A stretch of DNA of 64,000 nt from Polynucleobacter sp. MWH-Spelu-300-X4 (GCF_018687515.1 NZ_CP061294.1:1-64000); one strand, 5' to 3'. Counted from the stretch's first letter, positions 1-12,917 are shown. Made by a program: numbers and translations. The notes: generated by a model not told the origin, from the letters alone.

Positions 1-29
1 TAACTTTTCGAAGCATCTACAATCGCTTC

Positions 30-1490
30 GTGAATATGAATACTTTGACAAATTCCTCGTTAAATACAGAAACAAACCTTGAAGCATTTTGGGAGTTTGT
101 GACCAGCTCTTTCTCTAAAGAGCTTTCCCCGCAACAGTTTAAAACGTGGATTAAACCTCTTTTTGCGCTTTCTTTTAATACAAATACCAATGTATTAGAG
201 TTAGCCGCCCCTAATCGATTTAAGTTAGATTGGGCAAAAAACCAATTTAATCAAAGATTTATTGATGTTTCTAGCCACTATTTTAATAAACCCGTTACGG
301 TTGATTGGGTTTTAGATCCAAAAATAAAGTTAGTTAATACAGAAGATAAACAATCTGAATTTATTTCTGAAAGTGTTTCTTCTGGCGAATTAAGAATAAA
401 TGCTCAAAGCAACAATCATGATGAGGGTGCGTCAGATCAACTAGAGGTTCCAAGTATTGGTATTGATGGAAGGTCGCGACTCAATCCTGCGCTAACTTTT
501 GATAGCTTTGTAACGGGTAAGGCCAATCAATTAGCTAGGGCGGCAGCAATACAAGTTGCTAATAATCCTGGCGCCTCATATAACCCTATGTATTTATATG
601 GTGGAGTTGGCCTTGGTAAAACACATTTGATTCATGCCATTGGCAATCATTTGCTACAAGAAAAACCTAACGCAAAAATTAGGTACATTCATGCTGAACA
701 ATATGTGTCTGATGTGGTTAAAGCCTATCAGCAGAAGTCTTTTGATAAATTTAAGCAGTATTACCACTCTTTAGACCTCTTGTTGATTGATGATATTCAG
801 TTTTTTGCTGGAAAACCTAGGTCTCAAGAAGAGTTCTTTTATGCTTTTGAAGCCTTAACTGCGAACAAATCTCAAGTCATCATGACAAGCGACACCTATC
901 CTAAAGAGATTTCAGGTATTGATGAGCGCCTTATTTCACGATTTGATTCTGGTTTAACTGTTGCCATTGAGCCGCCAGAGCTGGAAATGCGCGTTGCTAT
1001 TTTGATGAAAAAAGCCTTAACAGAAGGACTTCCTCTATCAGAAGACGTTGCTTTCTTTGTCGCCAAACATTTGCGCTCAAACGTTAGAGAGCTTGAAGGT
1101 GCGCTTAGAAAGATATTGGCCTATGTTAGGTTCCATGGCAAAGAGATCACTATTGATGTGGCTCGAGAAGCCTTAAAAGATCTACTCTCTGTTCAAAACC
1201 GGCAAATTTCAGTAGAGAATATTCAAAAAACTGTAGCGGACTTTTATAATATAAAAGTTGCTGACATGTACTCAAAAAAACGTCCAGCAAACATTGCAAG
1301 ACCAAGACAAATTGCCATGTATATTGCGAAGGAACTAACTCAAAAAAGTTTGCCTGAAATCGGTGAGTTATTTGGGGGTAGAGACCACACAACCGTATTG
1401 CATGCAGTTAGAAAAATTACAGAAGAACGAGCTAGGGACAACCAACTTAACCATGAATTACACGTACTAGAACAGTCGTTAAAAAACTGA
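30..1490 (+). CDS. dnaA: Chromosomal replication initiator protein DnaA
   Basis: DnaA is the AAA+ ATPase that binds DnaA boxes and opens the origin. The 486-residue product has an N-terminal domain I (about residues 15-95), a variable linker, then Walker [11 protein letters not shown] at 191-200 and Walker [10 protein letters not shown] near 250. The C-terminal DNA-binding domain carries [13 protein letters not shown] and [11 protein letters not shown], the box-recognition signature. Length is usual for the family. The start chosen is GTG at 30; an in-frame ATG at 36 is a possible alternative, and only 29 bases upstream are visible, so the start is not secure. It is followed by the likely origin and dnaN, the conserved order at bacterial origins. 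Confidence 0.97.
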   Translation: MNMNTLTNSSLNTETNLEAFWEFVTSSFSKELSPQQFKTWIKPLFALSFNTNTNVLELAAPNRFKLDWAKNQFNQRFIDVSSHYFNKPVTVDWVLDPKIKLVNTEDKQSEFISESVSSGELRINAQSNNHDEGASDQLEVPSIGIDGRSRLNPALTFDSFVTGKANQLARAAAIQVANNPGASYNPMYLYGGVGLGKTHLIHAIGNHLLQEKPNAKIRYIHAEQYVSDVVKAYQQKSFDKFKQYYHSLDLLLIDDIQFFAGKPRSQEEFFYAFEALTANKSQVIMTSDTYPKEISGIDERLISRFDSGLTVAIEPPELEMRVAILMKKALTEGLPLSEDVAFFVAKHLRSNVRELEGALRKILAYVRFHGKEITIDVAREALKDLLSVQNRQISVENIQKTVADFYNIKVADMYSKKRPANIARPRQIAMYIAKELTQKSLPEIGELFGGRDHTTVLHAVRKITEERARDNQLNHELHVLEQSLKN

Positions 1491-1769
1491 TTTCTCCTTG
1501 TGGAAATCTTTGTGGATAAATCATGTATAAGTATGGGAATAAGTAGATGAATAGTGTGTTGATAGTTTGTGGATAATCAAGCTATTCACGAAAAGAAGGA
1601 AAAGTTATTAAACCTTATCCTATAGGTATCCAAAAGATATCCACAGGGTATTGTAGGATGTAAAATACTGATTAATAAATGTTTTTTTAGTTTTCCACAG
1701 AATTTAAGCAACTCTATTACTACTACTATAGATATATATAAATAAATAAACAATTACAGGAATAAGAAC
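1491..1769. other. Probable oriC: DnaA boxes and AT-rich unwinding region
   Basis: This dnaA-dnaN spacer holds several DnaA boxes. Two match the consensus on the minus strand (TGTGGATAA at 1511-1519 and 1568-1576) and two are one-mismatch boxes on the plus strand (ATATCCACA at 1637-1645, TTTTCCACA at 1691-1699). After the last box lie a 14-base spacer and a trinucleotide run CTA-TTA-CTA-CTA-CTA (1714-1728), then a TA-rich stretch (about 1729-1752) that could be the duplex unwinding element. Position between dnaA and dnaN is typical for an origin. Function is inferred; no replication data are available. Confidence 0.8.
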
Positions 1770-2885
1770 ATGGAGCTGGTCAGCACTTCAAGAGACAAAT
1801 TGTTAAAACCATTGCAGCTAGTTAGCGGCATTGTTGAACGTCGACATACGCTTCCAATCTTAGCTAACTTATTGTTTAAAAAAAATGGTAACGCTGTTTC
1901 TTTAATTTCTACAGACATTGAAATACAAATTACAACGCATGCAGATTTTGGTATTGGTTCTGATAATCTAAGTACAACTGTTGGTGCAAGAAAACTTGTT
2001 GATATTTTGAGGGCCTTACCAGAAGGTCCAATGAATCTATCTTTAAAAGATGGAAAGATGGTTGTTCAGAGTGGTAAGAGTCGTTTTACTTTACAAACTT
2101 TGGCTGCAAATGAATTTCCAATCATGTCTGAGTCATCTGATGTTTCAGCTAGTTGGGAGATTTCTCAAAAATCTTTAAAACAATTGATCAGTCAAGTTCA
2201 TTTTGCGATGGCGCAACAAGACATTCGTTATTACTTAAACGGTATGTTGTTAGTTGTTGAAGGACAAAAAATTATTGCAGTAGCCACAGACGGGCATCGT
2301 TTAGCGTATAGCCATATCAATTTAGATAAAGCGCCAACGGGTAATGGTCAAAAACAGGAAGTAATTATTCCTCGTAAAACAATTCTCGAACTTCAACATT
2401 TGTTAGATGATTCTGATGAACCGGTGGTTGTTTCTTTGGCAACAAATCAAATTAAATTTAATTTTGGTGATGTTGAGTTGTTATCAAAATTAGTAGAAGG
2501 TAAGTTTCCAGACTTCCAAAGAGTTATCCCTAAAGGGCAAAACAACACATTAGTTGTTAGTAGAGAAGCACTGCAAGCATCATTGCAACGCGCTGCCATT
2601 TTGACAACGGATAAATTTAAAGGTGTTAGATGTGTATTGTCTGAGAATTGTTTAACAATTCAATCAACAAACGCAGAGCAAGAAGAGGCTCAAGAAGATA
2701 TTGAAACAGAATATCAAGGAGAGAAAATTGATATTGGGTTTAATGTTTCCTACTTGTTAGATGTTTTAGCTAACTTGAAGAATGATTCAATCCAAATTAG
2801 TTTGGGTGATTCAAATAGTAGTGCAGTTATCACCCTTCCAGGACAAGAAGGCTTCAAGTACGTAGTTATGCCGATGCGCATTTAA
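1770..2885 (+). CDS. dnaN: DNA polymerase III beta subunit (sliding clamp)
   Basis: The sliding clamp dimerises around DNA and tethers the polymerase III core and other replication and repair proteins. The 371-residue product has the usual length and the threefold repeated clamp domain. Recognisable family stretches include the N-terminal KLLKPLQLVSGIVERRHTLP, the central YYLNGMLL segment followed by ATDGHRLA, and the C-terminal end YVVMPMRI, which contributes to the client-binding pocket. The ATG at 1770 follows an ACAGGA Shine-Dalgarno. It sits between the origin and gyrB, so it is probably transcribed from within or just after the origin region. Confidence 0.97.
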   Translation: MELVSTSRDKLLKPLQLVSGIVERRHTLPILANLLFKKNGNAVSLISTDIEIQITTHADFGIGSDNLSTTVGARKLVDILRALPEGPMNLSLKDGKMVVQSGKSRFTLQTLAANEFPIMSESSDVSASWEISQKSLKQLISQVHFAMAQQDIRYYLNGMLLVVEGQKIIAVATDGHRLAYSHINLDKAPTGNGQKQEVIIPRKTILELQHLLDDSDEPVVVSLATNQIKFNFGDVELLSKLVEGKFPDFQRVIPKGQNNTLVVSREALQASLQRAAILTTDKFKGVRCVLSENCLTIQSTNAEQEEAQEDIETEYQGEKIDIGFNVSYLLDVLANLKNDSIQISLGDSNSSAVITLPGQEGFKYVVMPMRI

Positions 2886-2912
2886 TAGATAGTTATATTG
2901 GAAAAGAATTAA

Positions 2913-5877
<2,965 letters not shown>

Positions 5878-5885
5878 GAAAATTT

Positions 5886-6122
5886 ATGCTCTTTATTTCT
5901 ATACAGGACTTAGAGGCGGCAATTAATTATTGGCGTGAGCGCTCGCCGGCCACGGGTGAAGCTCTAGAGCTTTGCAAAGAGGCCTCAGCCCTCGCAAACA
6001 TATATGCGTTAATGATTATTCAATCTGCGCAAAGAGTTCCTCTTGAAAATTTAAGTGAGCGAGCTCGTTTAGCTTGGGATGCATATCTTTTAAACAAGGA
6101 TCAAGATGTCACAAATAAATGA
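5886..6122 (+). CDS. DUF3717 family small protein
   Basis: This encodes about 78 residues from the ATG at 5886. The sequence begins MLFISIQDLEAAINYWRER, then SPATGEALELCKEASALA and YALMI, a pattern I recognise from the DUF3717 family found in Burkholderiales. It looks alpha-helical and soluble, with no signal peptide or metal motif. It starts 8 bases after the SET gene and its end overlaps the GMC oxidoreductase start, so it belongs to the same transcript. A longer upstream reading frame would overlap the SET gene and is unlikely. Function is not known. Confidence 0.75.
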   Translation: MLFISIQDLEAAINYWRERSPATGEALELCKEASALANIYALMIIQSAQRVPLENLSERARLAWDAYLLNKDQDVTNK

Positions 6123-7740
6123 TGAGCAAATAGATCACGGGGCATATGACTATATTGTTGTAGGAGCTGGTAGTGCTGGCTGTGTATTAGCAAATCGTTT
6201 GACGCAAAATCCCAAAAATAATGTTTTATTAATTGATGCCGGTGCCAAAGATGATTACCTTTGGATTCATATTCCGGTTGGTTATTTATATTGCATTAAC
6301 AATCCTAAAACGGACTGGATGTTTAAAACAGCCGCGCAGTCTTCTTTGAATGGCAAATCTTTGATTTACCCAAGGGGAAAAGTTTTAGGTGGCTCATCTT
6401 CGATTAACGGCATGATTTATATGCGTGGCCAAGCGCAAGACTATGATGCTTGGGCAAATGCAACCGGTGATTATTCGTGGAAATGGGATTCTGTTTTACC
6501 GTATTTTAAAAAAATGGAAGACCATCATCTAGGCGCCAATGAGTTTCATGGAAGTGGCGGCGAGTGGCGAGTAGATAAACAAAGATTAAGTTGGAAAGTT
6601 TTAGATATTTTTAAACAGGCTGCTGCAGAAACGGGTATTCCTGCTACAGAGGACTTTAATCGCGGGAATAATTTTGGCGTATCTTATTTTGAGGTAACCC
6701 AAAAAAATGGTTGGCGCTTAAATACAGCGCGTGCTTTTATTAAGCCAGCGGCGCGAAGAGAAAACTTAACCCTTATTACAGGTGCTACGGTAGATAAGCT
6801 GCTATTTGAAGGCTCGCGCTGCACGGGTATTCAATTTGTTGGTGGTGACAAAGCGCATATTGCTCGCGTTAACAAAGAGGTGTTGTTATCAGCAGGTGCG
6901 ATTGGTAGCGTGCAAATCCTAGAGCGCTCAGGCGTTGGACAAGAAGATCGTTTAAAAGCATTAGATATTCCGGTTATTAAAAATTTACCTGGTGTGGGCG
7001 AGAATCTGCAAGACCATTTACAAATTAGGATGGTTTATAAAGTATCGGGCTTATTAACACTTAATAAGTTGGCGTCACATATTTGGGGCAAGTTGTTCAT
7101 TGGGCTTCAATACTTATTTGCTCGCAAAGGACCCATGTCAATGGCGCCCTCTCAGCTTGGTGCTTTTGCATATAGCTCAGAAAAAGTTGATCGCCCGGAC
7201 CTTGAATATCACGTTCAACCCCTTTCTTTAGAAAAGTTTGGCGACCCATTGCATACATTTAATGCTTTTACAGCGAGTGTGTGTAATTTAAGACCAAGCT
7301 CAAGAGGGTCTGTACATATTGTTTCTAAAGACTTAAGTGCGCCTCCTGTCATTGATCCTAATTATTTATCGACAGAAGAAGATAAAAGAGTTGCTATCGA
7401 GTCTGTTGAAGTAACTCGCAAAATAATGCGAGCCGCTGCATTTAAATCATTTACTCCAGAAGAATATAAGCCTGGCTCTGAAGTAACTGGTGATGCAGAG
7501 TTGCTGCAAAAAATTGGCGATATTGGGACCACCATATTTCATCCGGTTGGCACATGCAAAATGGGTAAACCAGAGGACCCCACTGCGGTTGTTGATTCTG
7601 ATTTAAAAGTTATAGGTCTTCAGGGGTTGCGAGTGGCTGATGCTAGTGTGATGCCAACGATTGTTTCGGGAAATACTGCTGCGCCAACAATGATGATTGC
7701 TGAAAAGTTGGCAGCCCAATTGTTAGCCGAAGCTAAGTGA
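6106..7740 (+). CDS. GMC-family FAD-dependent oxidoreductase (choline dehydrogenase-like)
   Basis: This flavoenzyme family oxidises alcohols to aldehydes. The 544-residue product has the dinucleotide-binding motif VVGAGSAGCVLANRL near residues 18-32, the GMC signature GKVLGGSSSINGMIYMRG, and the C-terminal HPVGTCKMG with the presumed catalytic His near 479. It ends with VADASVMPTIVSGNTAAPT, where Asn is the usual partner of that His. No signal peptide is seen, so it is probably cytoplasmic. Its start overlaps the DUF3717 gene and its stop overlaps the permease start (GTGA). The substrate cannot be told from sequence; no betaine aldehyde dehydrogenase or betI lies nearby, so choline is not supported. 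Confidence 0.88.
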   Translation: MSQINDEQIDHGAYDYIVVGAGSAGCVLANRLTQNPKNNVLLIDAGAKDDYLWIHIPVGYLYCINNPKTDWMFKTAAQSSLNGKSLIYPRGKVLGGSSSINGMIYMRGQAQDYDAWANATGDYSWKWDSVLPYFKKMEDHHLGANEFHGSGGEWRVDKQRLSWKVLDIFKQAAAETGIPATEDFNRGNNFGVSYFEVTQKNGWRLNTARAFIKPAARRENLTLITGATVDKLLFEGSRCTGIQFVGGDKAHIARVNKEVLLSAGAIGSVQILERSGVGQEDRLKALDIPVIKNLPGVGENLQDHLQIRMVYKVSGLLTLNKLASHIWGKLFIGLQYLFARKGPMSMAPSQLGAFAYSSEKVDRPDLEYHVQPLSLEKFGDPLHTFNAFTASVCNLRPSSRGSVHIVSKDLSAPPVIDPNYLSTEEDKRVAIESVEVTRKIMRAAAFKSFTPEEYKPGSEVTGDAELLQKIGDIGTTIFHPVGTCKMGKPEDPTAVVDSDLKVIGLQGLRVADASVMPTIVSGNTAAPTMMIAEKLAAQLLAEAK

Positions 7741-8531
7741 TCGAAACAGATTTTTTCTCTTTAACAACAGCATTTTTGGCTGTTGCTGCTTTAGCTGCTG
7801 GCTTTATTGATGCCGTTGCTGGTGGCGGTGGCCTTATCCAAGTTCCTGCCCTCTTTGCTGCAAGTCCTTCAAGTTTTCCCGCTACTTTATTGGGAACCAA
7901 CAAGGTAGCCTCTATTGGCGGGACGTTAATTGCTGCTAAAAGATATTTAAAATCAGTTAAATTACCTTATAATATTGTAACTCCGGCCATCTTGTCGTCA
8001 TTCGTAGGTGCGTTTGCTGGCGCTTGGGTCGTTAAGGGTATTTCTGTTGCGGCATTTAAGATTTTCTTACCCGTTATTTTGGCTGCCCTATTAATTTATA
8101 CCGTGATGCAACGCTCAATCGGGCTGGTGCATTTACCTAAGTCGGCTGGACGAGGTCAGGTAATAAAGGCGCTTCTTTTGGGTGGCGGCATTGGTTTTTA
8201 TGATGGTATTTTTGGTCCAGGAACTGGAAGCTTTTTATTAATTGGTTTCATTAGGATATTTGGCTTTGATTTTTTGCATGCATCGGCCGCAACAAAGCTG
8301 ATAAATGCCACAACTAATTTAGCCGCCATTTTATTATTTGCCTCTTTTGGCCATGTTTATTGGGGGCTTGGCTTTGCCATGATGCTTATGAATATGTTGG
8401 GCAGTTATTTTGGGACCCATTTTGCGCTTAAGCATGGCAACGAGTTTGTGCGAAAGATTTTTATATGGGTGGTTTTAGCCTTAATTGTTAAGACTGCCTA
8501 TGATGCGATTTCTTATTGGGTTCTTCGGTAA
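7737..8531 (+). CDS. TSUP-family (TauE/SafE) membrane permease
   Basis: The 264-residue product is very hydrophobic, with about eight predicted membrane segments in two halves. Each half has the family's glycine-rich motif: GFIDAVAGGGGLIQVPAL near residue 22 and GFYDGIFGPGTGSFLLIGF in the second half. TSUP proteins export or import sulfonates, sulfite or small organic anions across the inner membrane. The GTG start at 7737 overlaps the stop of the GMC oxidoreductase by four bases, which suggests linked function or at least linked expression. The transported compound is unknown; a product or substrate of the upstream oxidoreductase is one possibility. Confidence 0.88.
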   Translation: MIETDFFSLTTAFLAVAALAAGFIDAVAGGGGLIQVPALFAASPSSFPATLLGTNKVASIGGTLIAAKRYLKSVKLPYNIVTPAILSSFVGAFAGAWVVKGISVAAFKIFLPVILAALLIYTVMQRSIGLVHLPKSAGRGQVIKALLLGGGIGFYDGIFGPGTGSFLLIGFIRIFGFDFLHASAATKLINATTNLAAILLFASFGHVYWGLGFAMMLMNMLGSYFGTHFALKHGNEFVRKIFIWVVLALIVKTAYDAISYWVLR

Positions 8532-8536
8532 GCTGT

Positions 8537-8552
8537 TGTTTCACGTGAAACA
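8537..8552. promoter_or_regulatory. parS site 1 (ParB-binding palindrome)
   Basis: TGTTTCACGTGAAACA is a perfect match to the 16-base bacterial parS consensus and a perfect palindrome. It lies in the spacer upstream of mnmG, about 3.5 kb before parB. ParB loads here and spreads to organise the origin region for segregation. Confidence 0.95.
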
Positions 8553-8628
8553 CAATAAATAACGTTTTTAAAGATTGAGCTGTTTTCTAGGGGGTGATAT
8601 CATCGCCGCCCTAGCTAGGTATTTTTCA

Positions 8629-10551
8629 ATGGATTTTCCAGATAAATTTAACGTCATAGTAATTGGTGGTGGACACGCCGGGTGCGAAGCTGCATTAGCC
8701 GCATCTCGCATGGGTTGTCGCACCCTTCTTTTGACTCACAGTATTGAAACTTTGGGGGCAATGAGTTGCAACCCCTCAATTGGTGGTATTGGCAAAGGCC
8801 ATCTAGTTAAAGAGATTGATGCCATGGGCGGTGCGATGGCTCAGGTGACGGATCGAGCAGGTATTCAGTTCCGTATATTAAATTCAAGCAAGGGACCCGC
8901 GGTGCGGGCAACTCGTGCGCAAGCTGACCGGGTTTTATATAAAGCAGCCATGCGGGATTTGCTTGAAAACCAAGAAAATTTGACTATATTCCAAGCTGCT
9001 GTGGATGATTTAATTGTTGTTGGAGATAAGGTCTGCGGCGCCGTAACTCAGCTTGGTCTTAGATTCATGGCCGACAAGGTCGTTCTGACTGCTGGAACTT
9101 TTTTAGATGGCAAAATTCACGTTGGCCTAGATAATCACTCTGGCGGTCGTGCTGGTGACCCTGCGGCTGTCCGTTTATCGGCAAGGTTAAAAGAGTTAAA
9201 GTTACCTCAGGGTCGATTAAAAACAGGAACACCTCCGCGGATTGACGGACGAACGATTGATTTTTCTGTCATGCAAGAGCAGCCGGGAGACTTAGACCCG
9301 CTTCCTGTGTTTTCTTATTTGGGTCGACCAGAGCATCATCCTCAACAGCTTCCCTGTTGGATTACCCATACTAATAGCAAAACTCACGACATTATTCGTG
9401 GGGGGCTTGATCGCTCACCTATGTATACAGGTGTTATAGAGGGCGTTGGGCCAAGATACTGCCCATCAATCGAAGACAAGATACATCGTTTTTCTGGAAA
9501 AGATAGTCATCAGATATTTTTAGAGCCAGAAGGCCTTACGACGAATGAGTTTTACCCTAACGGAATTTCTACCAGTTTGCCCTTTGATGTTCAATGGGAC
9601 TTAGTGCGCAGCATTCGCGGTTTAGAAAATGCCATGATCGTGCGCCCCGGCTATGCGATTGAGTATGATTATTATGACCCTAGGGGATTAAATCCTAGCC
9701 TTGAAACGAAGGTTATTAGCGGCTTGTTCTTTGCTGGACAAATTAATGGCACAACTGGATATGAAGAGGCAGCCGCCCAAGGTTTATTGGCGGGCATTAA
9801 TGCTGCGTTAAGCGCTCAAGGGCGACCAGCTTGGTATCCAAAGCGAGATCAAGCCTATCTTGGTGTTTTGGTAGATGATTTGATTACAAGAGGGGTGCAA
9901 GAGCCCTACCGTATGTTTACAAGCCGAGCTGAATATAGGCTGAGCTTGCGTGAGGACAACGCTGATACTCGTTTAACAGAGATTGGGCGCGAGTTAGGCT
10001 TGGTAGATGATCGTCGTTGGGACTTTTTCTGTAGAAAACAAGATGCTGTTTCACGTGAAACAGAAAGATTAAAAACAACTTGGGTTAATCCGAAGGTTTT
10101 AGATGCTAATGATTCAATGGAATTATTGGGTCAAGTTATAACCCACGAATACAATTTAGCTGATTTATTACGCCGCCCTTCTCTAACTTATGCTCATTTA
10201 ATGGGTGCATTGGGCGGTCGTTGGGCTCCAGAAACACTGGCAGAAGATATTGTTTTAAATGATCAAATTGCTGAACAAGTTGAAATAAGTATTAAATATC
10301 AAGGCTATATTGATCGTCAGGCAGTAGAGATTGCTCGTCATTCATATTATGAAGACATGGAGCTTTCTCAGTCTTTAGATTATTCGCAGGTACTTGGTTT
10401 GTCGATGGAGGTTCGCCAAAAGCTTAACCTTCACAAACCTTCAACACTCGGCCAGGCCTCAAGAATATCTGGCGTGACCCCTGCGGCGATTTCTTTGCTA
10501 TTAATTCATTTAAAAAAGGGGCTGGGTCGTCGCCCGGCTGAAGTGAATTAA
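8629..10551 (+). CDS. mnmG: tRNA uridine-5-carboxymethylaminomethyl synthesis enzyme MnmG
   Basis: MnmG (GidA) works with MnmE to place the (carboxymethyl)aminomethyl group on U34 of several tRNAs, using FAD and methylenetetrahydrofolate. From the ATG at 8629 the product has about 640 residues, the usual size. It shows the FAD motif [17 protein letters not shown] near residues 11-27, [18 protein letters not shown], and [17 protein letters not shown] in the C-terminal half. A TTG 54 bases upstream would add residues that do not fit the family. The gene contains a perfect parS site at 10047-10062 encoding part of AVSRET. Its stop overlaps the rsmG start. Confidence 0.96.
   Translation: MDFPDKFNVIVIGGGHAGCEAALAASRMGCRTLLLTHSIETLGAMSCNPSIGGIGKGHLVKEIDAMGGAMAQVTDRAGIQFRILNSSKGPAVRATRAQADRVLYKAAMRDLLENQENLTIFQAAVDDLIVVGDKVCGAVTQLGLRFMADKVVLTAGTFLDGKIHVGLDNHSGGRAGDPAAVRLSARLKELKLPQGRLKTGTPPRIDGRTIDFSVMQEQPGDLDPLPVFSYLGRPEHHPQQLPCWITHTNSKTHDIIRGGLDRSPMYTGVIEGVGPRYCPSIEDKIHRFSGKDSHQIFLEPEGLTTNEFYPNGISTSLPFDVQWDLVRSIRGLENAMIVRPGYAIEYDYYDPRGLNPSLETKVISGLFFAGQINGTTGYEEAAAQGLLAGINAALSAQGRPAWYPKRDQAYLGVLVDDLITRGVQEPYRMFTSRAEYRLSLREDNADTRLTEIGRELGLVDDRRWDFFCRKQDAVSRETERLKTTWVNPKVLDANDSMELLGQVITHEYNLADLLRRPSLTYAHLMGALGGRWAPETLAEDIVLNDQIAEQVEISIKYQGYIDRQAVEIARHSYYEDMELSQSLDYSQVLGLSMEVRQKLNLHKPSTLGQASRISGVTPAAISLLLIHLKKGLGRRPAEVN
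10047..10062. promoter_or_regulatory. parS site 2 inside mnmG
   Basis: This is a second perfect TGTTTCACGTGAAACA, about 1.5 kb from the first, within the mnmG coding region and read in frame as V-S-R-E-T. Exact recurrence of a 16-base palindrome next to parAB makes chance unlikely. Confidence 0.94.
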
Positions 10552-11246
10552 TGGAGACCTCCTCAGTAGAGCACCTTAGGTTAATCTTAAAAAAAGGTGT
10601 AGATCAGCTTAACTTAATACTTGATGATTCAGTGCTGGATGGTTTATTAAGTTATATCACTGAATTCCAGCGTTGGAATAAAACACACAACCTTTCCTCC
10701 ATCCATTCTTTAGAAGAGTCGATGTCTTTACATCTATTAGATTCTTTGGCAGTTTTGCCCTATCTTGATGATTTTGTTAAAGAAAATTTTTCTGATGGGG
10801 GGAAATTTAGCATCGCAGACCTAGGAACTGGTGGTGGTTTGCCAGGGTTACCTATTGCCATTTGTAGACCATCTTGGACAGTCTATTTAATGGAAGCTGT
10901 GCAAAAGAAAACAGTTTTTTTAGAGCATATCGTTATGCGTCAAAACTTAAAAAATGCTGTTGTTTGTTCGGGGCGCATTGAAGATACCTCAAAACCGCTC
11001 AATAAATCTATAAGCTGTTGTATTTCAAGGGCTTTTTCTGATTTTGGTAAATTTATTCATTTGTCTGAACCCATGTTGACGAAGGGTGGTGTCGTATGGG
11101 CTATGAAGGCTAAATTATTAGATGAGGATTTAAAAACCATTCCTAATAATTGGGAAATTCAGGCAAATCATCAGTTACACATTCCGGGGTTAGATGCACA
11201 GAGGCGACTTTTTAAGTTAGCGGCCGTGAGAGAATCCCATTCCTAA
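10551..11246 (+). CDS. rsmG: 16S rRNA (guanine-527-N7)-methyltransferase RsmG
   Basis: RsmG (GidB) methylates N7 of G527 in 16S rRNA; loss gives low-level streptomycin resistance in several bacteria. The 231-residue product has the Rossmann SAM-binding motif ADLGTGGGLPGLPIAI near residue 90, followed by YLMEAVQKKTVFLEHI (the acidic ribose-binding and family-specific segment) and the later SRAFSDF motif. The ATG at 10551 shares a base with the mnmG stop (TAATG), so translation is probably coupled. mnmG-rsmG-parA-parB is a widely conserved order. Confidence 0.94.
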   Translation: METSSVEHLRLILKKGVDQLNLILDDSVLDGLLSYITEFQRWNKTHNLSSIHSLEESMSLHLLDSLAVLPYLDDFVKENFSDGGKFSIADLGTGGGLPGLPIAICRPSWTVYLMEAVQKKTVFLEHIVMRQNLKNAVVCSGRIEDTSKPLNKSISCCISRAFSDFGKFIHLSEPMLTKGGVVWAMKAKLLDEDLKTIPNNWEIQANHQLHIPGLDAQRRLFKLAAVRESHS

Positions 11247-11267
11247 CCAATTTAACTTATAAAAATA

Positions 11268-12038
11268 ATGGCTAAAATTTTTTGCGTGGCAAATCAAAAG
11301 GGTGGCGTTGGAAAAACGACCACAACAGTTAATTTGGCTGCTGGATTGGCTGCGCAAAATCAACGCGTTTTAGTGGTGGACTTAGACCCTCAGGGCAACG
11401 CGACGATGGGCTCTGGTATCGACAAAATGTCTTTATCCCAGAGTGTTTATCACGTGTTAATTGGTCTGGCTGATATTTCCTTAGTTAAAGTTAAGTCAGA
11501 GACAGGTGGCTATGATGTTCTGCCCGCTAACCGCGAATTAGCTGGTGCGGAGGTTGAGCTTGTGGAGATGGATGAACGCGAAGAGCGCTTAAAGCAAGCT
11601 TTAAATAAAGTAGGCGGTGACTATGATTTTGTTTTGATTGATTGCCCGCCGGCTCTATCGCTTTTAACCTTAAATGGACTGTGTGCCGCTAATGGTGTAA
11701 TTGTGCCAATGCAGTGCGAGTACTTCGCTCTAGAAGGCTTATCGGACTTGGTTAATACGATCAAACAAGTACATGCTAATTTGAATCCTAATTTAACAAT
11801 TATTGGTCTGTTGCGCGTTATGTTTGATCCAAGGACGACTCTGCAACAACAAGTGTCAGAGCAGTTAATTGCGCACTTTGGCGATAAGGTATTTCAAACA
11901 ATTATTCCAAGAAATGTACGTTTAGCCGAGGCGCCCTCTTATGGGATGCCTGGCGTAACTTTTGATAAAAACTCGCGCGGCGCCCAAGCATATGTCCAGT
12001 TTGGGGCGGAAATGATTGAGCGCGTTAAAACAATGTAA
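11268..12038 (+). CDS. parA: Chromosome partitioning ATPase ParA (Soj)
   Basis: ParA binds nucleoid DNA in its ATP form and is released by ParB, generating the gradient that moves parS-ParB complexes. The 256-residue product begins with the deviant Walker A NQKGGVGKTTTTVNLA (residues 9-24), followed by VVDLDPQGNATMGSG and the Walker B region FVLIDCPPALSLLTLNGL. The short N-terminus without a helix-turn-helix is typical of chromosomal ParA. It lies 12 bases before parB and close to two parS sites, which together form a complete parABS system. Confidence 0.95.
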   Translation: MAKIFCVANQKGGVGKTTTTVNLAAGLAAQNQRVLVVDLDPQGNATMGSGIDKMSLSQSVYHVLIGLADISLVKVKSETGGYDVLPANRELAGAEVELVEMDEREERLKQALNKVGGDYDFVLIDCPPALSLLTLNGLCAANGVIVPMQCEYFALEGLSDLVNTIKQVHANLNPNLTIIGLLRVMFDPRTTLQQQVSEQLIAHFGDKVFQTIIPRNVRLAEAPSYGMPGVTFDKNSRGAQAYVQFGAEMIERVKTM

Positions 12039-12050
12039 TGAAGGTACGTT

Positions 12051-12917
12051 ATGAATGCAATTAAGAAAAAAGGGCTGGGCCGCGGGTTAGAGGCTTTGCT
12101 GGGGGCGAACGAGAAAGCCGGCGGGCAAAGCGCGGGCGTGGCGACATTAAAGCTATCAGCATTGCAGGCGGGCAAGTATCAACCAAGAAAAAATATGGCT
12201 GATGCGGCTTTGATGGAGTTGGCTGAAAGCATTAAAGAGCAAGGAATTATGCAACCCCTTTTGGTTCGCCTTGTTTCCCCTGGAAAATATGAAATTATTG
12301 CGGGTGAGCGTCGCTTTAGGGCGGCTACGCTTGCGGGTTTAACGGAAGTTCCTGTTTTAATTAAAGAGGCTAATGATCAGGCTACCGCAGCCATGGCTCT
12401 TATTGAGAATATGCAGCGGGAAGATTTAAACCCGATAGAAGAAGCTCAAGGGTTGGCTAGATTGATTGAGGAATTTTCATATACCCATGACAAAGCGGCC
12501 CAAGCGGTTGGCAAGTCTAGAAGTGCTGTAAGTAATTTATTACGCCTAATGCAATTGGCCAAGCCCGTCCAGGCTATGTTGGCAAAGGGTGAGTTAGACA
12601 TGGGGCACGCCAGAGCTTTGGTGCCGCTTCAGCCAGCAGCCCAAGTTGGGCTAGCTCAAAAGATAGCTGCCCAAGGGCTTTCTGTTCGGGATGCTGAGAA
12701 GATGGCCACTCAGTTTGCTCTTGGTAAGGCTGGGCCGGCAAAAGTTAAAACGCCAGTAAAAGTTGATCCTGACTTAAAAAGTATTCAAGAGCGTTTATCC
12801 GATGCCTTAAATTTGGCTGTTGAAATTAAAGAAAAGCGTAAAGGTGGCGAAATTAAGATCAAATTCAGCCAATTTGATGAGTTAGATGCATTTTTTAAGC
12901 GTTTAGGGCTGGATTAA
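12051..12917 (+). CDS. parB: Chromosome partitioning protein ParB (Spo0J)
   Basis: ParB is a parS-specific DNA-binding CTPase that forms a sliding clamp near the origin. The 288-residue product starts with KKGLGRGLEALLG, the conserved ParA-contacting N-terminus. Next come LAESIKEQGIMQPLLVR and GERRFRAATLAGL (CTP-binding box, Arg near 87-90), IENMQREDLNPIEEA, and a helix-turn-helix around DKAAQAVGKSRSAVSNLLRL. The C-terminal 40 residues form the lysine-rich dimerisation domain. Both parS sites lie within 4 kb upstream. Confidence 0.96.
   Translation: MNAIKKKGLGRGLEALLGANEKAGGQSAGVATLKLSALQAGKYQPRKNMADAALMELAESIKEQGIMQPLLVRLVSPGKYEIIAGERRFRAATLAGLTEVPVLIKEANDQATAAMALIENMQREDLNPIEEAQGLARLIEEFSYTHDKAAQAVGKSRSAVSNLLRLMQLAKPVQAMLAKGELDMGHARALVPLQPAAQVGLAQKIAAQGLSVRDAEKMATQFALGKAGPAKVKTPVKVDPDLKSIQERLSDALNLAVEIKEKRKGGEIKIKFSQFDELDAFFKRLGLD

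Noticed and set aside
6106-7740. Assignment of the GMC oxidoreductase as choline dehydrogenase BetA
   Set aside because: No betB, betI or choline transporter is nearby, and family members have many substrates.
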